Below are positions 35,615 to 44,798 of a stretch of DNA of 64,000 nucleotides, in pieces. A model generated the notes under the pieces. That model worked only from the letters and a program-made list of their open reading frames with translations. It was not told the origin of the DNA and ran no database searches. Location of the stretch: contig NZ_JAESVF010000012.1 of assembly GCF_038433465.1 (NCBI RefSeq), forward strand, positions 1 to 64,000. Reading direction: 5' to 3'. Every line of letters starts with the position of its first letter. Position 1 is the stretch's first letter. The stretch comes from Galbibacter sp038433465. GTDB lineage: Bacteria > Bacteroidota > Bacteroidia > Flavobacteriales > Flavobacteriaceae. The position numbers were made by a program, and so were the translations under genes.

Positions 35615-37276
35615 TTGAAAGCACTAAAAAATACCACTATAAAAATTGTTGTTTGTTTTCTGATATTATTCGGAATTAACTACGTTACTTCGTTTATGGT
35701 ATTGCGTTTCGACCTCACGAAAAACAAACGTTATACACTTTCGGAAGCCTCAAAGGAAACAGTTACCACCAACCAAGCTATTATAATTGATGTGCTTTTG
35801 GCGGGAAATCTTCCTACGGAATTTAAACGCATTCAGACTGAAACAAAACAACTTTTGGAAGAATTCGAGCAGGTAAATAGCAACATTCAGGTAAATTTTA
35901 TCGATCCGTTAGACAATAACAATTCGAAGGAGCAAAACATACAAGCATTACAAGAACTCGGCCTAACCCCTGCTTCGGTAACTATCGAGCAAGGAAATAG
36001 CATGTCGCGTGAAGTTGTATTTCCGTGGGCGCTTGTAAATATGGGCGAAAAAACCGTAAAAGTATCTTTGCTTCACAACAAATTGGGCGCCAATAGCGAG
36101 CAACGCATTAACAATTCGGTGCAACAGTTAGAATATGCTTTTGCCGATGCTTTTAAACAACTAACCATTACCGATAAAAATAAAATTGCAGTTTTAAAAG
36201 GGAATGGAGAAATTCAAGATAAATATTTAATTGATTTTTTAATCACCCTAAAAAACTATTATCAGTTAGGTGAATTTAACCTCGATTCGCTTAAAAACAA
36301 TCCTGAAAAAGTCCTCGAAAATTTAAATCGTTTTGATGCTACCATCATAGCCAAACCCACAGAAGCTTTTTCGGAAAACGAAAAATATATCTTAGACCAA
36401 TACATTGTAAACGGCGGAAAAACCCTTTGGATGCTCGACCAAGTAGTGGCCGATTTGGATAGTTTGCAAAACGAAAATTTCTCGTCTTTTGCCTACCCAC
36501 TCGAATTAAACATAGACGATATGCTTTTTCGTTATGGTGTTCGTGTTAAAAAATCGATGTTGCAAGATTTAATTTCAACACCTGTAACTGTTACCGATGC
36601 CAACGGAGAAATTCCGATAAATTGGTTTTACTCGCCCATGGTTGCTTCTCCCGACAATCACCCTATTAACAAAGGAATTAATGTGGTGAAAATGGAATTT
36701 GCCAATGTTATTGATACACTCCCAAACGAAATTAAAAAAACAGTTTTGCTTGAAAGTTCGCCACAATCTAAAGAAGTAGGCGTTCCGCGAACATACAGTT
36801 TAGACGAATTTGACACCCAACAAGATATTGCTTCTTTTAACGAGGGGAATAAAACAGTTGGTGTGCTTTTGGAAGGAAACTTTACTTCAGCTTTTAAAAA
36901 CAGAGTAAAACCGTTTCCCTTCAGCAAAAATAAAGACGAAGCTACTTCAGTAAATAAAATGATTGTTATTGCCGATGGCGATGTGGTAAATTACAATTAT
37001 GTAAATAAAAAACCTTTGATAAACGGGGTTGACAAATGGACAAAACAAGTTTACGGAAATAAAGATTTCTTGATAAATAGCGTTAATTACCTTTTGGATG
37101 AAAACGGACTTATAAACATTCGCGCAAAAGATGTGTCGCTAGCATTTTTAAATAAAGAAAAAGTATATCAAGAAAAAACCTTTTGGAAGCTAGTAAACAT
37201 AGCGTTTCCCGTAATTTTAATCATCGTGTTTGGTGTTTGCTTTGCCTACTTTAAAAAGAAAAAATATACGCTTTAA
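35615..37276 (+). CDS. gldG: Gliding motility protein GldG
   Basis: The product has 553 residues. It has an N-terminal helix (KIVVCFLILFGINYVTSFM), a large extracytoplasmic region containing the ABC-transporter-associated uncharacterised domain (FDLTKNKRYTLS, FIDPLDN), and a C-terminal helix before KKKKYTL. The start is TTG at 35615, one base after the gldF stop; no ATG gives the N-terminal helix. It works with GldF. The TTG start, together with gldF's GTG, suggests low or coupled translation. Confidence 0.93.
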   Translation: MKALKNTTIKIVVCFLILFGINYVTSFMVLRFDLTKNKRYTLSEASKETVTTNQAIIIDVLLAGNLPTEFKRIQTETKQLLEEFEQVNSNIQVNFIDPLDNNNSKEQNIQALQELGLTPASVTIEQGNSMSREVVFPWALVNMGEKTVKVSLLHNKLGANSEQRINNSVQQLEYAFADAFKQLTITDKNKIAVLKGNGEIQDKYLIDFLITLKNYYQLGEFNLDSLKNNPEKVLENLNRFDATIIAKPTEAFSENEKYILDQYIVNGGKTLWMLDQVVADLDSLQNENFSSFAYPLELNIDDMLFRYGVRVKKSMLQDLISTPVTVTDANGEIPINWFYSPMVASPDNHPINKGINVVKMEFANVIDTLPNEIKKTVLLESSPQSKEVGVPRTYSLDEFDTQQDIASFNEGNKTVGVLLEGNFTSAFKNRVKPFPFSKNKDEATSVNKMIVIADGDVVNYNYVNKKPLINGVDKWTKQVYGNKDFLINSVNYLLDENGLINIRAKDVSLAFLNKEKVYQEKTFWKLVNIAFPVILIIVFGVCFAYFKKKKYTL

Positions 37277-37315
37277 CTGTTAATAAGTTATTTTTATAAA
37301 AAACATCAATTAAGA

Positions 37316-37323
37316 TATATTTG
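37316..37323 (+). promoter_or_regulatory. -7 box of dnaN
   Basis: TATATTTG matches TAnnTTTG, 25 bp before the dnaN ATG. Confidence 0.5.
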
Positions 37324-37348
37324 TAAGTGTTAGAAAACTGAGAATTCA

Positions 37349-38467
37349 ATGAAATTTATAGTATCAAGTTCATATTTATTAAAACAACTTCAAGTATTGG
37401 GTGGCGTTATTAACAACAGTAACACTTTGCCTATACTCGATAACTTTTTATTTGAATTAAAACAAAATCAACTTACGGTTTCTGCTTCCGATTTGGAAAC
37501 AACTATGAGTGCCGTTTTAGAAGTTGATTCGGATTCTGAAGGAAGTATTGCTGTACCTGCAAAACTACTTTTAGACACTTTGAAAACTTTTCCTGAGCAA
37601 CCACTTACATTTGTAGTTGAAGGAAACAATACAATAGAAATTAGCTCTAACCACGGTAAATATGCGTTGGCATACGCTGATGGTGCTGAATTTCCAAACT
37701 CTGTTGAATTGGCAGACGCTAGCTCTACCACTATCTTAGGAGATATTTTAGCAACTGCTATTAGCAAAACTATTTTTGCCTCTGGTAACGACGATTTACG
37801 CCCTGTAATGAGTGGTGTGTTTTTTCAGTTTTCTCCAGAAAACTTAACGTTTGTAGCTACCGATGCGCATAAACTTGTAAAATATCAACGTCATGATGTT
37901 ACAGCTTCTCAAGTAGCAGAATTTATCATGCCTAAAAAACCTTTAAATCTTTTAAAAGGAATTTTAGCAGGAAGCGAAAGCGATGTAACTATTGATTATA
38001 ACGAGAGTAACGCAAAATTTACTTTCGACAATATTGAATTGGTTTGTAGACTTATCGACGGGAAATACCCAAATTATGAGGCTGTAATTCCAAAAGAAAA
38101 TCCTAACAAATTAACGATAGACCGTTCTCAATTTTTCGGTTCTGTAAGAAGGGTTTCGATTTTCTCAAACAAAACAACACACCAAATTCGTTTAAAAATT
38201 GCTGGTGCCGAGTTAAATATTTCTGCGGAAGATGTTGATTATAGCAACAAAGCGGAAGAGCGTTTAACTTGCGACTATCAAGGAGACGATATGGAAATTG
38301 GTTTTAACTCTAGGTTTTTAAATGAAATGCTTAACAACCTAACTTCAGACAATGTTTCTCTGGAAATGAGTTTGCCAAACAGAGCAGGTATTTTAACGCC
38401 AATCGACGGGTTGGATGAAGGTGAACATGTAACAATGCTCGTAATGCCTGTAATGCTTAATAACTAA
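37349..38467 (+). CDS. dnaN: DNA polymerase III beta subunit (sliding clamp)
   Basis: The product has 372 residues. It has three clamp domains, with typical N-terminal MKFIVSSSYLLKQLQVLGGVI, mid-protein TDAHKLVKY and RPVMSGVFFQF, and C-terminal MLVMPVMLNN. It encircles DNA and tethers polymerase and repair proteins. It is followed by a strong terminator. As in many Bacteroidota it is not beside dnaA here. Confidence 0.97.
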   Translation: MKFIVSSSYLLKQLQVLGGVINNSNTLPILDNFLFELKQNQLTVSASDLETTMSAVLEVDSDSEGSIAVPAKLLLDTLKTFPEQPLTFVVEGNNTIEISSNHGKYALAYADGAEFPNSVELADASSTTILGDILATAISKTIFASGNDDLRPVMSGVFFQFSPENLTFVATDAHKLVKYQRHDVTASQVAEFIMPKKPLNLLKGILAGSESDVTIDYNESNAKFTFDNIELVCRLIDGKYPNYEAVIPKENPNKLTIDRSQFFGSVRRVSIFSNKTTHQIRLKIAGAELNISAEDVDYSNKAEERLTCDYQGDDMEIGFNSRFLNEMLNNLTSDNVSLEMSLPNRAGILTPIDGLDEGEHVTMLVMPVMLNN

Positions 38468-38495
38468 AACAAGCAACAAACTACTTATATTAATT

Positions 38496-38538
38496 ACCCC
38501 ATCTAAATTGTGTGTTAATTTAGTATGGGGTTTTTTAT
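38496..38538 (+). terminator. Terminator after dnaN
   Basis: Stem ACCCCAT-CTAAATT pairs with AATTTAG-T-ATGGGGT (one bulge) and is followed by TTTTTT. Confidence 0.88.
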
Positions 38539-38559
38539 TGCTTTTTCTGAAATAACTTT

Positions 38560-38901
38560 CTACTTGATAAGTTGTAAACTTAGCGGATAATTGACTTCAT
38601 CTCCATTACTTACTCTAATTGCATTTACAATAGGAAATACAAAAGCTATAATTCCAATTGCGATAAGTGTTATAATTCCTAATCCGAAGAAGAAAATAAG
38701 TGGAATACTAATCAAAGAATAAATAATAATACTTAGTTGAAAGTTTAAAATAGACTTTCCGTGTGTATCCATGTTTATTACAGATTCTTTGTTTGAAAGC
38801 CATAATACCAAAGGCACTATGAGTCCGCCAAAACCAGTTACATAATCTAATAACTGACTTAAATGTGTAATGACTAATAATTGATTGTCTGTTCGTTGCA
38901 T
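38560..38901 (-). CDS. DUF4870 membrane protein
   Basis: The product has 113 residues and three hydrophobic segments. The DUF4870 pattern is visible: HLSQLLDYVTGFGGLIVPL, then DTHGKSILNFQLSIIIY, then a last helix ending FVFPIVNAIRV. Proteins of this family (Tic20-like fold) are widespread small membrane proteins of unknown function. It is convergent with dnaN. Confidence 0.88.
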   Translation of the reverse strand: MQRTDNQLLVITHLSQLLDYVTGFGGLIVPLVLWLSNKESVINMDTHGKSILNFQLSIIIYSLISIPLIFFFGLGIITLIAIGIIAFVFPIVNAIRVSNGDEVNYPLSLQLIK

Positions 38902-38982
38902 AATTTCTAGATTGATGGTTTATACTTAAAAGACGACTCAATTTATAAAATGTTACAGCAACCTATTCTTTTTCTGAAAGAA

Positions 38983-39900
38983 TTAATCCTCGTGAGCTGT
39001 ATTTCCTTCTGAGTTTTTAGCATCAGAAATACTTTTAACTCCCAATTGATTTGAAAAGTCGATGGTACGAATAGGAAATGGAATTGTAATTCCGTTAGCA
39101 TCAAAGGCTTTCTTAATAGCTATAATCGCTGTACTTTTGGTTCGTAAAATTTGTAATGCCGAAGTGGAATCCATCCAAAAGCGCACTTCAAAATTAATAG
39201 AACTATCGGCAAATTCAGTATAAAAGAAAATTACGTCATCTTGATTTTTCACCTCTTTAAACGTTTCGGCTACAGTTTCTTTCACCAAATTTTCTACAAA
39301 TTCTAAATCGGCATCGTATGTAATTCCGCAGGTAAGCATCACCCGAGATTTTGTTGTAATGGCGTAGTTTTTTAATGGATTTTCAATTACCATTTTATTC
39401 GGAATGGAAACAATATTATTGTCTGCCTGCTTGATGGTTACGGTACGTAAATCAATATCTATCACCTCTCCTGCATAGCCGTTACTTTCAATCCAATCGC
39501 CCATCTGAATATACTTTACAAACGAAAGTACAATTCCAGAAAAGGTATTTGCCAAAGTTCCCTGCAATGCCAAACCAACAGCCAAACCAGCAACTCCTGC
39601 CCCAGCCAATAGTGAAGTAAGCACTTTGTTTAAGTTTAAAATACCAAGTGCTAAAAATAACCCTGCGAGAATAACGGTAATCGAAATTAATCGTGCGGTG
39701 ACTTTTTTTACAGTTCCTTGCATTTTAGATTTTGCAAGAATCTTCAACATTAAATTATTTACATATCGTGAGACGAAAAAAGACCCCGCAAATACCAATA
39801 TAGCTAGTATAATATTAGGAAGGCTCATTACTAGAGTGTCTAGCCATGAGCCTAACTGTTCGGTCATTTTATCCCACGCAGTTTCTAAGCGTTTTTTCAT
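38983..39900 (-). CDS. MscS-family mechanosensitive channel
   Basis: The product has 305 residues. It has three N-terminal helices and the pore helix AGAGVAGLAVGLALQGTLAN. The beta-domain reads GDWIESNGYAGEVIDIDLRT, and VSIPNKMVIENPLKNYA is characteristic. The C-terminal alpha/beta domain ends with PFPIRTIDF. It opens under membrane tension to release solutes during osmotic downshift. It is standard in size (E. coli MscS is 286 residues), unlike the shorter MscS at 23265-23804. Confidence 0.93.
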   Translation of the reverse strand: MKKRLETAWDKMTEQLGSWLDTLVMSLPNIILAILVFAGSFFVSRYVNNLMLKILAKSKMQGTVKKVTARLISITVILAGLFLALGILNLNKVLTSLLAGAGVAGLAVGLALQGTLANTFSGIVLSFVKYIQMGDWIESNGYAGEVIDIDLRTVTIKQADNNIVSIPNKMVIENPLKNYAITTKSRVMLTCGITYDADLEFVENLVKETVAETFKEVKNQDDVIFFYTEFADSSINFEVRFWMDSTSALQILRTKSTAIIAIKKAFDANGITIPFPIRTIDFSNQLGVKSISDAKNSEGNTAHED

Positions 39901-39947
39901 TTAACTATTTTAAATTGTGATACGTGGCAATATAATATGTTTTTGTA

Positions 39948-40436
39948 TTATTTCAAGCTTGCACTCGTTTTCATTCGCCATGCGTCGAGCATCCATGAAG
40001 TTTTTTCTAACTCTCGGATGTAAGCTCCAATCAAGTCAATTGTACCTTCATCACCACCGTTATCGGCAGTTTCTACAACTTTGCGCATTTGCGTTAAAAT
40101 AATTCCGTGGTCTTCCAACAGAATTTCAATCATCTCAACATCTGTATGGTCGCTAGACGATTCTTTTACACTGGTAAGCTTCAAATAGTCTGAAAAGTTA
40201 CTTACCGGCTGATGTCTTAACGTTAAAATACGCTCTGCAATTTCATCGATTTTTAATTTTGCATCATCGTACAATTCTTCAAACTTTTCGTGTAAATCGA
40301 AAAAGTTTTTTCCGAAGATATTCCAGTGAAAATTTCTAAGTTTTTGATAATATAAATGATAATCTGCCAATAATACGTTTAATTCAGTTACAGTTTCTTT
40401 TGTTTTATCGGCATCTAAATTCAAATAATTCTTCAT
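39948..40436 (-). CDS. dps: Dps-family ferritin-like protein
   Basis: The product has 162 residues. The ferroxidase site of Dps is visible: YHLYYQKLRNFHWNIFG (His), DLHEKFEELYDDAKLKIDEIAER (His, Asp, Glu). Dps forms 12-mers that oxidise and store iron, remove hydrogen peroxide and may protect DNA. It lies close to katG in the pre-insertion chromosome (only mnmE between them), both being peroxide-defence genes. Confidence 0.93.
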   Translation of the reverse strand: MKNYLNLDADKTKETVTELNVLLADYHLYYQKLRNFHWNIFGKNFFDLHEKFEELYDDAKLKIDEIAERILTLRHQPVSNFSDYLKLTSVKESSSDHTDVEMIEILLEDHGIILTQMRKVVETADNGGDEGTIDLIGAYIRELEKTSWMLDAWRMKTSASLK

Positions 40437-40596
40437 GATATATTTTTTGGTTTTTATTTCTACCTAAAGTTACAAAATTGAAGCTTTGAAAATTTTATTT
40501 TAACAAGATTTAACTTGCATTTTTATTCAAATTAATAAGTATTTTTTTACAATGTAACTTCGTATAGTATTTGTATTTTTGCACAAATTTCTATGT

Positions 40597-42021
40597 ATGA
40601 ATATTCATGATACTATTATTGCTTTGGCCACTCCTGCTGGAGCTGGAGCTATTGCAGTTATTAGAATTTCTGGAAAAGACGCTATTTCAATTGCCGATGC
40701 ACAGTTTAAATCTATTAAAGATAAAACCTTAGCAACGCAAAAATCGCACACCATTCATTTAGGACATATTGTTGATGGAGAAAAAATTTTAGATGAAGTA
40801 TTAATCTCTGTTTTTAAAGGTCCAAATTCGTACACTGGCGAAAACGTAATTGAAATTTCGTGTCATGGTTCTGCGTTTATTCAGCAAGAAATTATACAAT
40901 TATTTTTAAGAAAAGGATGCAGAACTGCCGATGCTGGAGAGTTTACCATGCGCGCCTTTTTAAACGGAAAATTAGATTTGAGTCAGGCTGAAGCGGTTGC
41001 CGATTTAATTGCTTCGGACAATGAAGCGAGTCACCAAATTGCCATGCAACAAATGCGTGGTGGCTTTAGTAGCGAAATAAAAAAGTTAAGAGAAGAACTA
41101 CTGAATTTTGCCTCGTTGATAGAATTGGAACTTGACTTTGCTGAAGAAGATGTTGAGTTTGCCGACCGTACACAATTTAACGCCCTACTCCACAAAATAC
41201 AAACCGTTTTAAAACGATTAATCGACTCTTTCGCGGTTGGAAATGTTATTAAAAATGGAATTCCGATTGCCATTGTGGGCGAACCAAATGTTGGAAAATC
41301 GACACTTTTAAACGCTCTTTTAAACGAAGAACGTGCCATTGTAAGTGATATTGCTGGTACTACGCGCGATACTATTGAAGATGAAATTAGTATTGGAGGA
41401 ATTGGTTTTCGATTTATAGACACTGCAGGAATTAGAGATACTAAAGATGTGGTTGAAAGTATCGGGATTAAAAAGACTTTCGAGAAAATTGAACAAGCGC
41501 AAGTTGTGGTTTACTTAATAGATAGTACCAAACTCACTACCGATAAAAATAGCATTAAAGAAACGCGAATTGCATTAGAAAAAATAAAGAATAAGTTTCC
41601 GCAGAAACCATTGGTAATCATTGCCAATAAAAAAGACCAAATTTCGGAAGAATTGCAACAGTTTATCGCTACGGAAATAAATGACATTGCACTTACAAAT
41701 GCCAAAACAAAGGCCATATTAATAACTGCAAAAGCTGGCGATGGTGTTGAAGAATTAAAATCTATTTTACTAGAGTTTGTGAATACCGGGGCGTTGCGAA
41801 ATAATGAAACCATTATTACCAATGCGCGACACTACGACTCTTTACTTAAAGCATTGGAAGAAATTAACAGAGTTCAAGACGGAATGGCAATGGGGATTTC
41901 TAGCGATTTACTAGCTATCGACATTCGCCAAGCGCTACACCATTTTGGAGAAATCACTGGAGAGATTACCACCGATGACCTGCTTGGAAACATCTTTGCT
42001 AACTTTTGTATTGGAAAGTAG
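40597..42021 (+). CDS. mnmE: tRNA modification GTPase MnmE
   Basis: The product is about 474 residues from the ATG at 40597; the open frame reaches a TTG at 40579. It has an N-terminal THF-binding domain, a helical domain, and a G domain with GEPNVGKST, DIAGTTRD, DTAG and NKKD. The C-terminal motif is Phe-Cys-Ile-Gly-Lys. With MnmG it makes the xm5U34 modification of wobble uridines. The last codons coincide with the attachment site of the integrative elements. The present 3' end was therefore supplied by the element, which restores the protein. The 3' end of mnmE/trmE is an established integration site, for example for SGI1. Confidence 0.96.
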   Translation: MNIHDTIIALATPAGAGAIAVIRISGKDAISIADAQFKSIKDKTLATQKSHTIHLGHIVDGEKILDEVLISVFKGPNSYTGENVIEISCHGSAFIQQEIIQLFLRKGCRTADAGEFTMRAFLNGKLDLSQAEAVADLIASDNEASHQIAMQQMRGGFSSEIKKLREELLNFASLIELELDFAEEDVEFADRTQFNALLHKIQTVLKRLIDSFAVGNVIKNGIPIAIVGEPNVGKSTLLNALLNEERAIVSDIAGTTRDTIEDEISIGGIGFRFIDTAGIRDTKDVVESIGIKKTFEKIEQAQVVVYLIDSTKLTTDKNSIKETRIALEKIKNKFPQKPLVIIANKKDQISEELQQFIATEINDIALTNAKTKAILITAKAGDGVEELKSILLEFVNTGALRNNETIITNARHYDSLLKALEEINRVQDGMAMGISSDLLAIDIRQALHHFGEITGEITTDDLLGNIFANFCIGK

Positions 42022-42026
42022 ATTAG
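42003..42026 (+). other. Attachment site attL overlapping the mnmE 3' end
   Basis: CTTTTGTATTGGAAAGTAG, encoding Phe-Cys-Ile-Gly-Lys-stop (42004-42021). It matches the central copy at 55945-55963 and the right copy at 63674-63692. All differences in the five codons are synonymous. Confidence 0.85.
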
Positions 42027-42133
42027 TAAAACAACAACCAAGCAAAGTAAACTAAAGCCTAATAAAATCAATTAGTTATGGTTTTAATCTTTTCTTTATC
42101 CTGTTTTTATTATACGCTTATTTTACTTAATTT

Positions 42134-42180
42134 TGTTGCAAATCTGTTGCATTAAATTTTCATGTATCAAAAGTGCAACA
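42134..42180. repeat. TGTTGCA repeats near attL (possible integrase arm sites)
   Basis: TGTTGCA occurs at 42134-42140 and 42145-42151, 11 bp apart, with the inverted form TGCAACA at 42174-42180. Related sequence (TTGTTGCGCACTTGTTA) lies near the right end of element 1 at about 55889-55905. The rest of 42027-42254 shows no gene. Confidence 0.4.
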
Positions 42181-42254
42181 AAAAATTACTGATTTGGCGA
42201 AATTATGTCATACTATGTCTCAATATTTCATAACTATTCATTCTATTTCAAATT

Positions 42255-42611
42255 ATGAGTAGTAATGTGGAAATAGAAAAGACTTGCGTTTATTGTAAAA
42301 ACAAGTTTGTTGCTCGAACTCTGACTACCAAATACTGCTCTCACAAGTGTAACTCCAGACACTACAAACAGAGAAAGCGAGAAGAAAAAATCAATAATTT
42401 TAAGGAAGAGCAGATGAACAAGCCGAATGAACAGCTTGTGAAAGTGGACTTAAAACACAAAGAGTATTTAAGTGTTTCTGAAACGGCTCTTACTCTTTGT
42501 ATGACTACACGGAATGTATATAGGCTGATACAAAAAGAAACGCTTAAAGCCTACAAGGTTGGTGGCAGGACATTAATTAAGAAATCGGATATTGATAAAC
42601 TCTTTGAATAA
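42255..42611 (+). CDS. Zinc-ribbon plus helix-turn-helix (excisionase-like) protein
   Basis: The product has 118 residues. The N-terminal zinc finger has four cysteines (CVYC, then CSHKC), followed by a charged linker. The C-terminal HTH_17/MerR-like domain (about 68-118) reads YLSVSETALTLCMTTRNVYRLI, split here as YLSVSETALTL and TTRNVYRLI, then GGRTLIKKSDIDKL. It overlaps the integrase start by 1 bp. Proteins of this type beside integrases usually act as recombination directionality factors or repressors. Confidence 0.8.
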   Translation: MSSNVEIEKTCVYCKNKFVARTLTTKYCSHKCNSRHYKQRKREEKINNFKEEQMNKPNEQLVKVDLKHKEYLSVSETALTLCMTTRNVYRLIQKETLKAYKVGGRTLIKKSDIDKLFE

Positions 42612-43714
42612 TGAAAGTTAAAGTAAGAATACGGGAAGGTAAAAAAGGAAAATCTCATTTGTCTTTGGATAAATACTGGGGTTCAGTAAACGGAAAGTCT
42701 CAAAGAAAAACTGAATCATTGAAGCTATGGATTTATACAAAACCGCAAACACCAGAACAAAGAACTCATAATCGGGAGCAGAAATTATTGGCTGAAAAAA
42801 TTGCTACTAAACTTCAAAATGAGCATAATCATAACAAGCACGGTTTTGTGAATGATGACAAGTTGAACGGAAATTTTATAGAGTTCTTTTATTTATTAGC
42901 AGACGAAAAGAAAAATGAGAATAATGAAGGAAACTGGAAAAGTGCATATAAGCATTTGGTAAAATATGCAGGAGATAAAGTTACTTTTCGTGAGTTGAGT
43001 GTTGAGTTTGTGGAGGGTTTCAAAAATTACTTACAACAGGAAGCTATTAAAAAGACAGATGAAAAACTTTCCGTAAACACCCAAGTTTCTTACTTTAGAA
43101 AATTGAAAGCAGCTTTCAAGCAAGGCGTAAAAAGAGGCTACCTCACAGTCAATTATTCTTCACAGGTTGAAGGGATTAAAGAAGAAGAAACTTATCGAGA
43201 ATACTTAACCAAAGAAGAATTTGAAAAGTTAGCCAACACCCCATTAAAGCCAGACATACTAAGGAGAGCGTTTATATTTTCGTGCTTAACTGGGATTCGT
43301 TTTGGAGATGTGAAAAAACTAACTTGGGAAGATATTGAAGAGTACAAAGAGGGTAAGTTCAGAGTTAAGTTCAGACAAAGTAAAACCAAAGGCTTGCAAT
43401 ATTTGATATTACACCCACAAGCAGTACAACAGATTGGAGAAAAAAAGCAATTAAGCGATAAGGTTTTCTATGGCTTAAAGTATGATAATGAACGAATAAA
43501 AACTTGGGCTGCGAAAGCAGGTATTGAAAAGAATTTATCATACCACGTTAGCCGTCATACGGCAGCAACTCTATTGATGACCTATGGAGTGGATTTATAC
43601 ATAATTAAAGAGATTTTAGGACACAAGCATATCCACACAACTGAGATTTACACAAAAATTGTAGATGAACGCAAAGAGGGTGCTATCGACAAGCTACCAA
43701 CATTTGATATATGA
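42611..43714 (+). CDS. Tyrosine recombinase/integrase of element 1
   Basis: The product has 367 residues. It has an N-terminal arm-binding region and a SAM-like core-binding domain (about 100-200). The catalytic domain has Arg230 (LTGIRFGD), His312-x-x-Arg315 (YHVSRHTAA), His338 (GHKHIHTT) and nucleophile Tyr347, so the active site is complete. It is related to the integrase of element 2 (shared TGxRxxD, VDLxIIxxILGHK, IYTKIV). It should cut within the FCIGK codons of mnmE. It sits at the left end, as is usual, and is coupled to the genes on both sides by 1-bp and 4-bp overlaps. Confidence 0.93.
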   Translation: MKVKVRIREGKKGKSHLSLDKYWGSVNGKSQRKTESLKLWIYTKPQTPEQRTHNREQKLLAEKIATKLQNEHNHNKHGFVNDDKLNGNFIEFFYLLADEKKNENNEGNWKSAYKHLVKYAGDKVTFRELSVEFVEGFKNYLQQEAIKKTDEKLSVNTQVSYFRKLKAAFKQGVKRGYLTVNYSSQVEGIKEEETYREYLTKEEFEKLANTPLKPDILRRAFIFSCLTGIRFGDVKKLTWEDIEEYKEGKFRVKFRQSKTKGLQYLILHPQAVQQIGEKKQLSDKVFYGLKYDNERIKTWAAKAGIEKNLSYHVSRHTAATLLMTYGVDLYIIKEILGHKHIHTTEIYTKIVDERKEGAIDKLPTFDI

Positions 43715-44388
43715 GCAAGAAAGGTTTAGATTTTGAGAAGTTGGAGCAATTCCAACAAGAGAAAGAAGAAATATATACAGAAATTAAACACCAAATTGAA
43801 ATCCAGTTAGAAGAGTTTGGCGATTATTTGAAGCAAAAAACTAATGTCAAACCAAATGCAAAAGCATTTACAAATTGGTTTTTTGATAACTATACCGATG
43901 AGGTTAGTAAGAAACGTAGGTTTTCATTTAAACTGGAAAGAAAATATGCTTTAGAATATTGCTTATTACTTCAAAAAGAACTTGCAGACGAACATATTGT
44001 TGTCAAGCATAATTTTAGTACCATTCCAAATGATATAGATGAGTATGAACATTTCGACACAATTATTGAATATTTGACGGAATTATTTGAAAAAGAGACA
44101 TACCTAACAGAAGAAACAGTTGTGCAGTTAGCAAAAGAGGCTTCATTTATGTTGCGAAGTCAAGAACCTTTAACAGAGTTTGATAAAGTCAAAAGAAGTG
44201 AAATTAGTACAAAGCAAGAGAGTGTTCGGTATTGTTATTATAAAATGTATAATGACTTATTAAAAAAGCCTCACATAAGAAAAATACTCATCAATTACCT
44301 GCTTGAAAAATTTGATATTTTTGACGATACAGAATACGAAACTGTATATAAGCATTTCGGTACTCGACCTGATTTTTATCCTCTGTGA
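43711..44388 (+). CDS. Unknown protein of element 1
   Basis: The product has 225 residues. It is acidic and helical, and I recognise no domain. It starts in a 4-bp ATGA overlap with the integrase stop, so it is translationally coupled. The C-terminal third (YCYYKMYNDLLKKPHIRKILINY) is amphipathic. Element 2 has an unknown protein of similar length (217 residues) directly after its integrase, so the position may be conserved even though sequence similarity is not obvious. Confidence 0.75.
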   Translation: MSKKGLDFEKLEQFQQEKEEIYTEIKHQIEIQLEEFGDYLKQKTNVKPNAKAFTNWFFDNYTDEVSKKRRFSFKLERKYALEYCLLLQKELADEHIVVKHNFSTIPNDIDEYEHFDTIIEYLTELFEKETYLTEETVVQLAKEASFMLRSQEPLTEFDKVKRSEISTKQESVRYCYYKMYNDLLKKPHIRKILINYLLEKFDIFDDTEYETVYKHFGTRPDFYPL

Positions 44389-44402
44389 TTTTTTATCACA
44401 GA
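44382..44402. promoter_or_regulatory. Hairpin TCTGTGAT-TTTTT-ATCACAGA
   Basis: A perfect 8-bp inverted repeat overlaps the stop of the preceding gene. It has no T-run, so it may be a weak terminator or a regulator site in front of the HTH gene at 44514. Confidence 0.45.
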
Positions 44403-44513
44403 AATCACTTTTAGTCTCATTTGTTATAAGTAATAATATTGCCTTGTAATTACATAGTAAAGTAAATCAAGGAATTGCAATTCCATTTCATTAACATTTT
44501 AATTCAGTTAGAA

Positions 44514-44798
44514 ATGGATAAAATATTATTACAATTGGAAGAGCTAAAAAAAGTAATGCTCTTACAAAAGGAAGTGTTCACGATAGACGAGTTGTCGTTA
44601 TACACAGGATACACAGTAGATTATATCTACAAAATGGTACATCAAGGGATAATCCCTTATAGCAAGCCAAATGGTAAAAAGTTATTCTTTGTTAAAGAAG
44701 AGGTTGTTAGTTGGCTATCTGCTAACAAACATAAATCTAACCAAGAGCTGGAAACCCAAGCCGATAGTTATTTAATGTCTAAAAAGTTTGGGAGATGA
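44514..44798 (+). CDS. HTH_17 excisionase/AlpA-like regulator of element 1
   Basis: The product is about 94 residues from ATG 44514; the frame is open back to 44475, but the ATG opens the natural start MDKILLQLEEL. A short N-terminal helix is followed by a winged helix (FTIDELSLYTGYTVDYIYKM, then GIIPYSKPNGKKLFFVKEEV). Such proteins bind DNA as excisionases or transcription factors. In phage satellites, AlpA-type regulators hold this position. It overlaps the Rep-like gene by 4 bp. Confidence 0.82.
   Translation: MDKILLQLEELKKVMLLQKEVFTIDELSLYTGYTVDYIYKMVHQGIIPYSKPNGKKLFFVKEEVVSWLSANKHKSNQELETQADSYLMSKKFGR

Noticed and set aside
44382..44402. Strong terminator after the unknown gene of element 1
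   Set aside because: The hairpin is perfect but has no following T-run; listed only as a possible regulatory hairpin.
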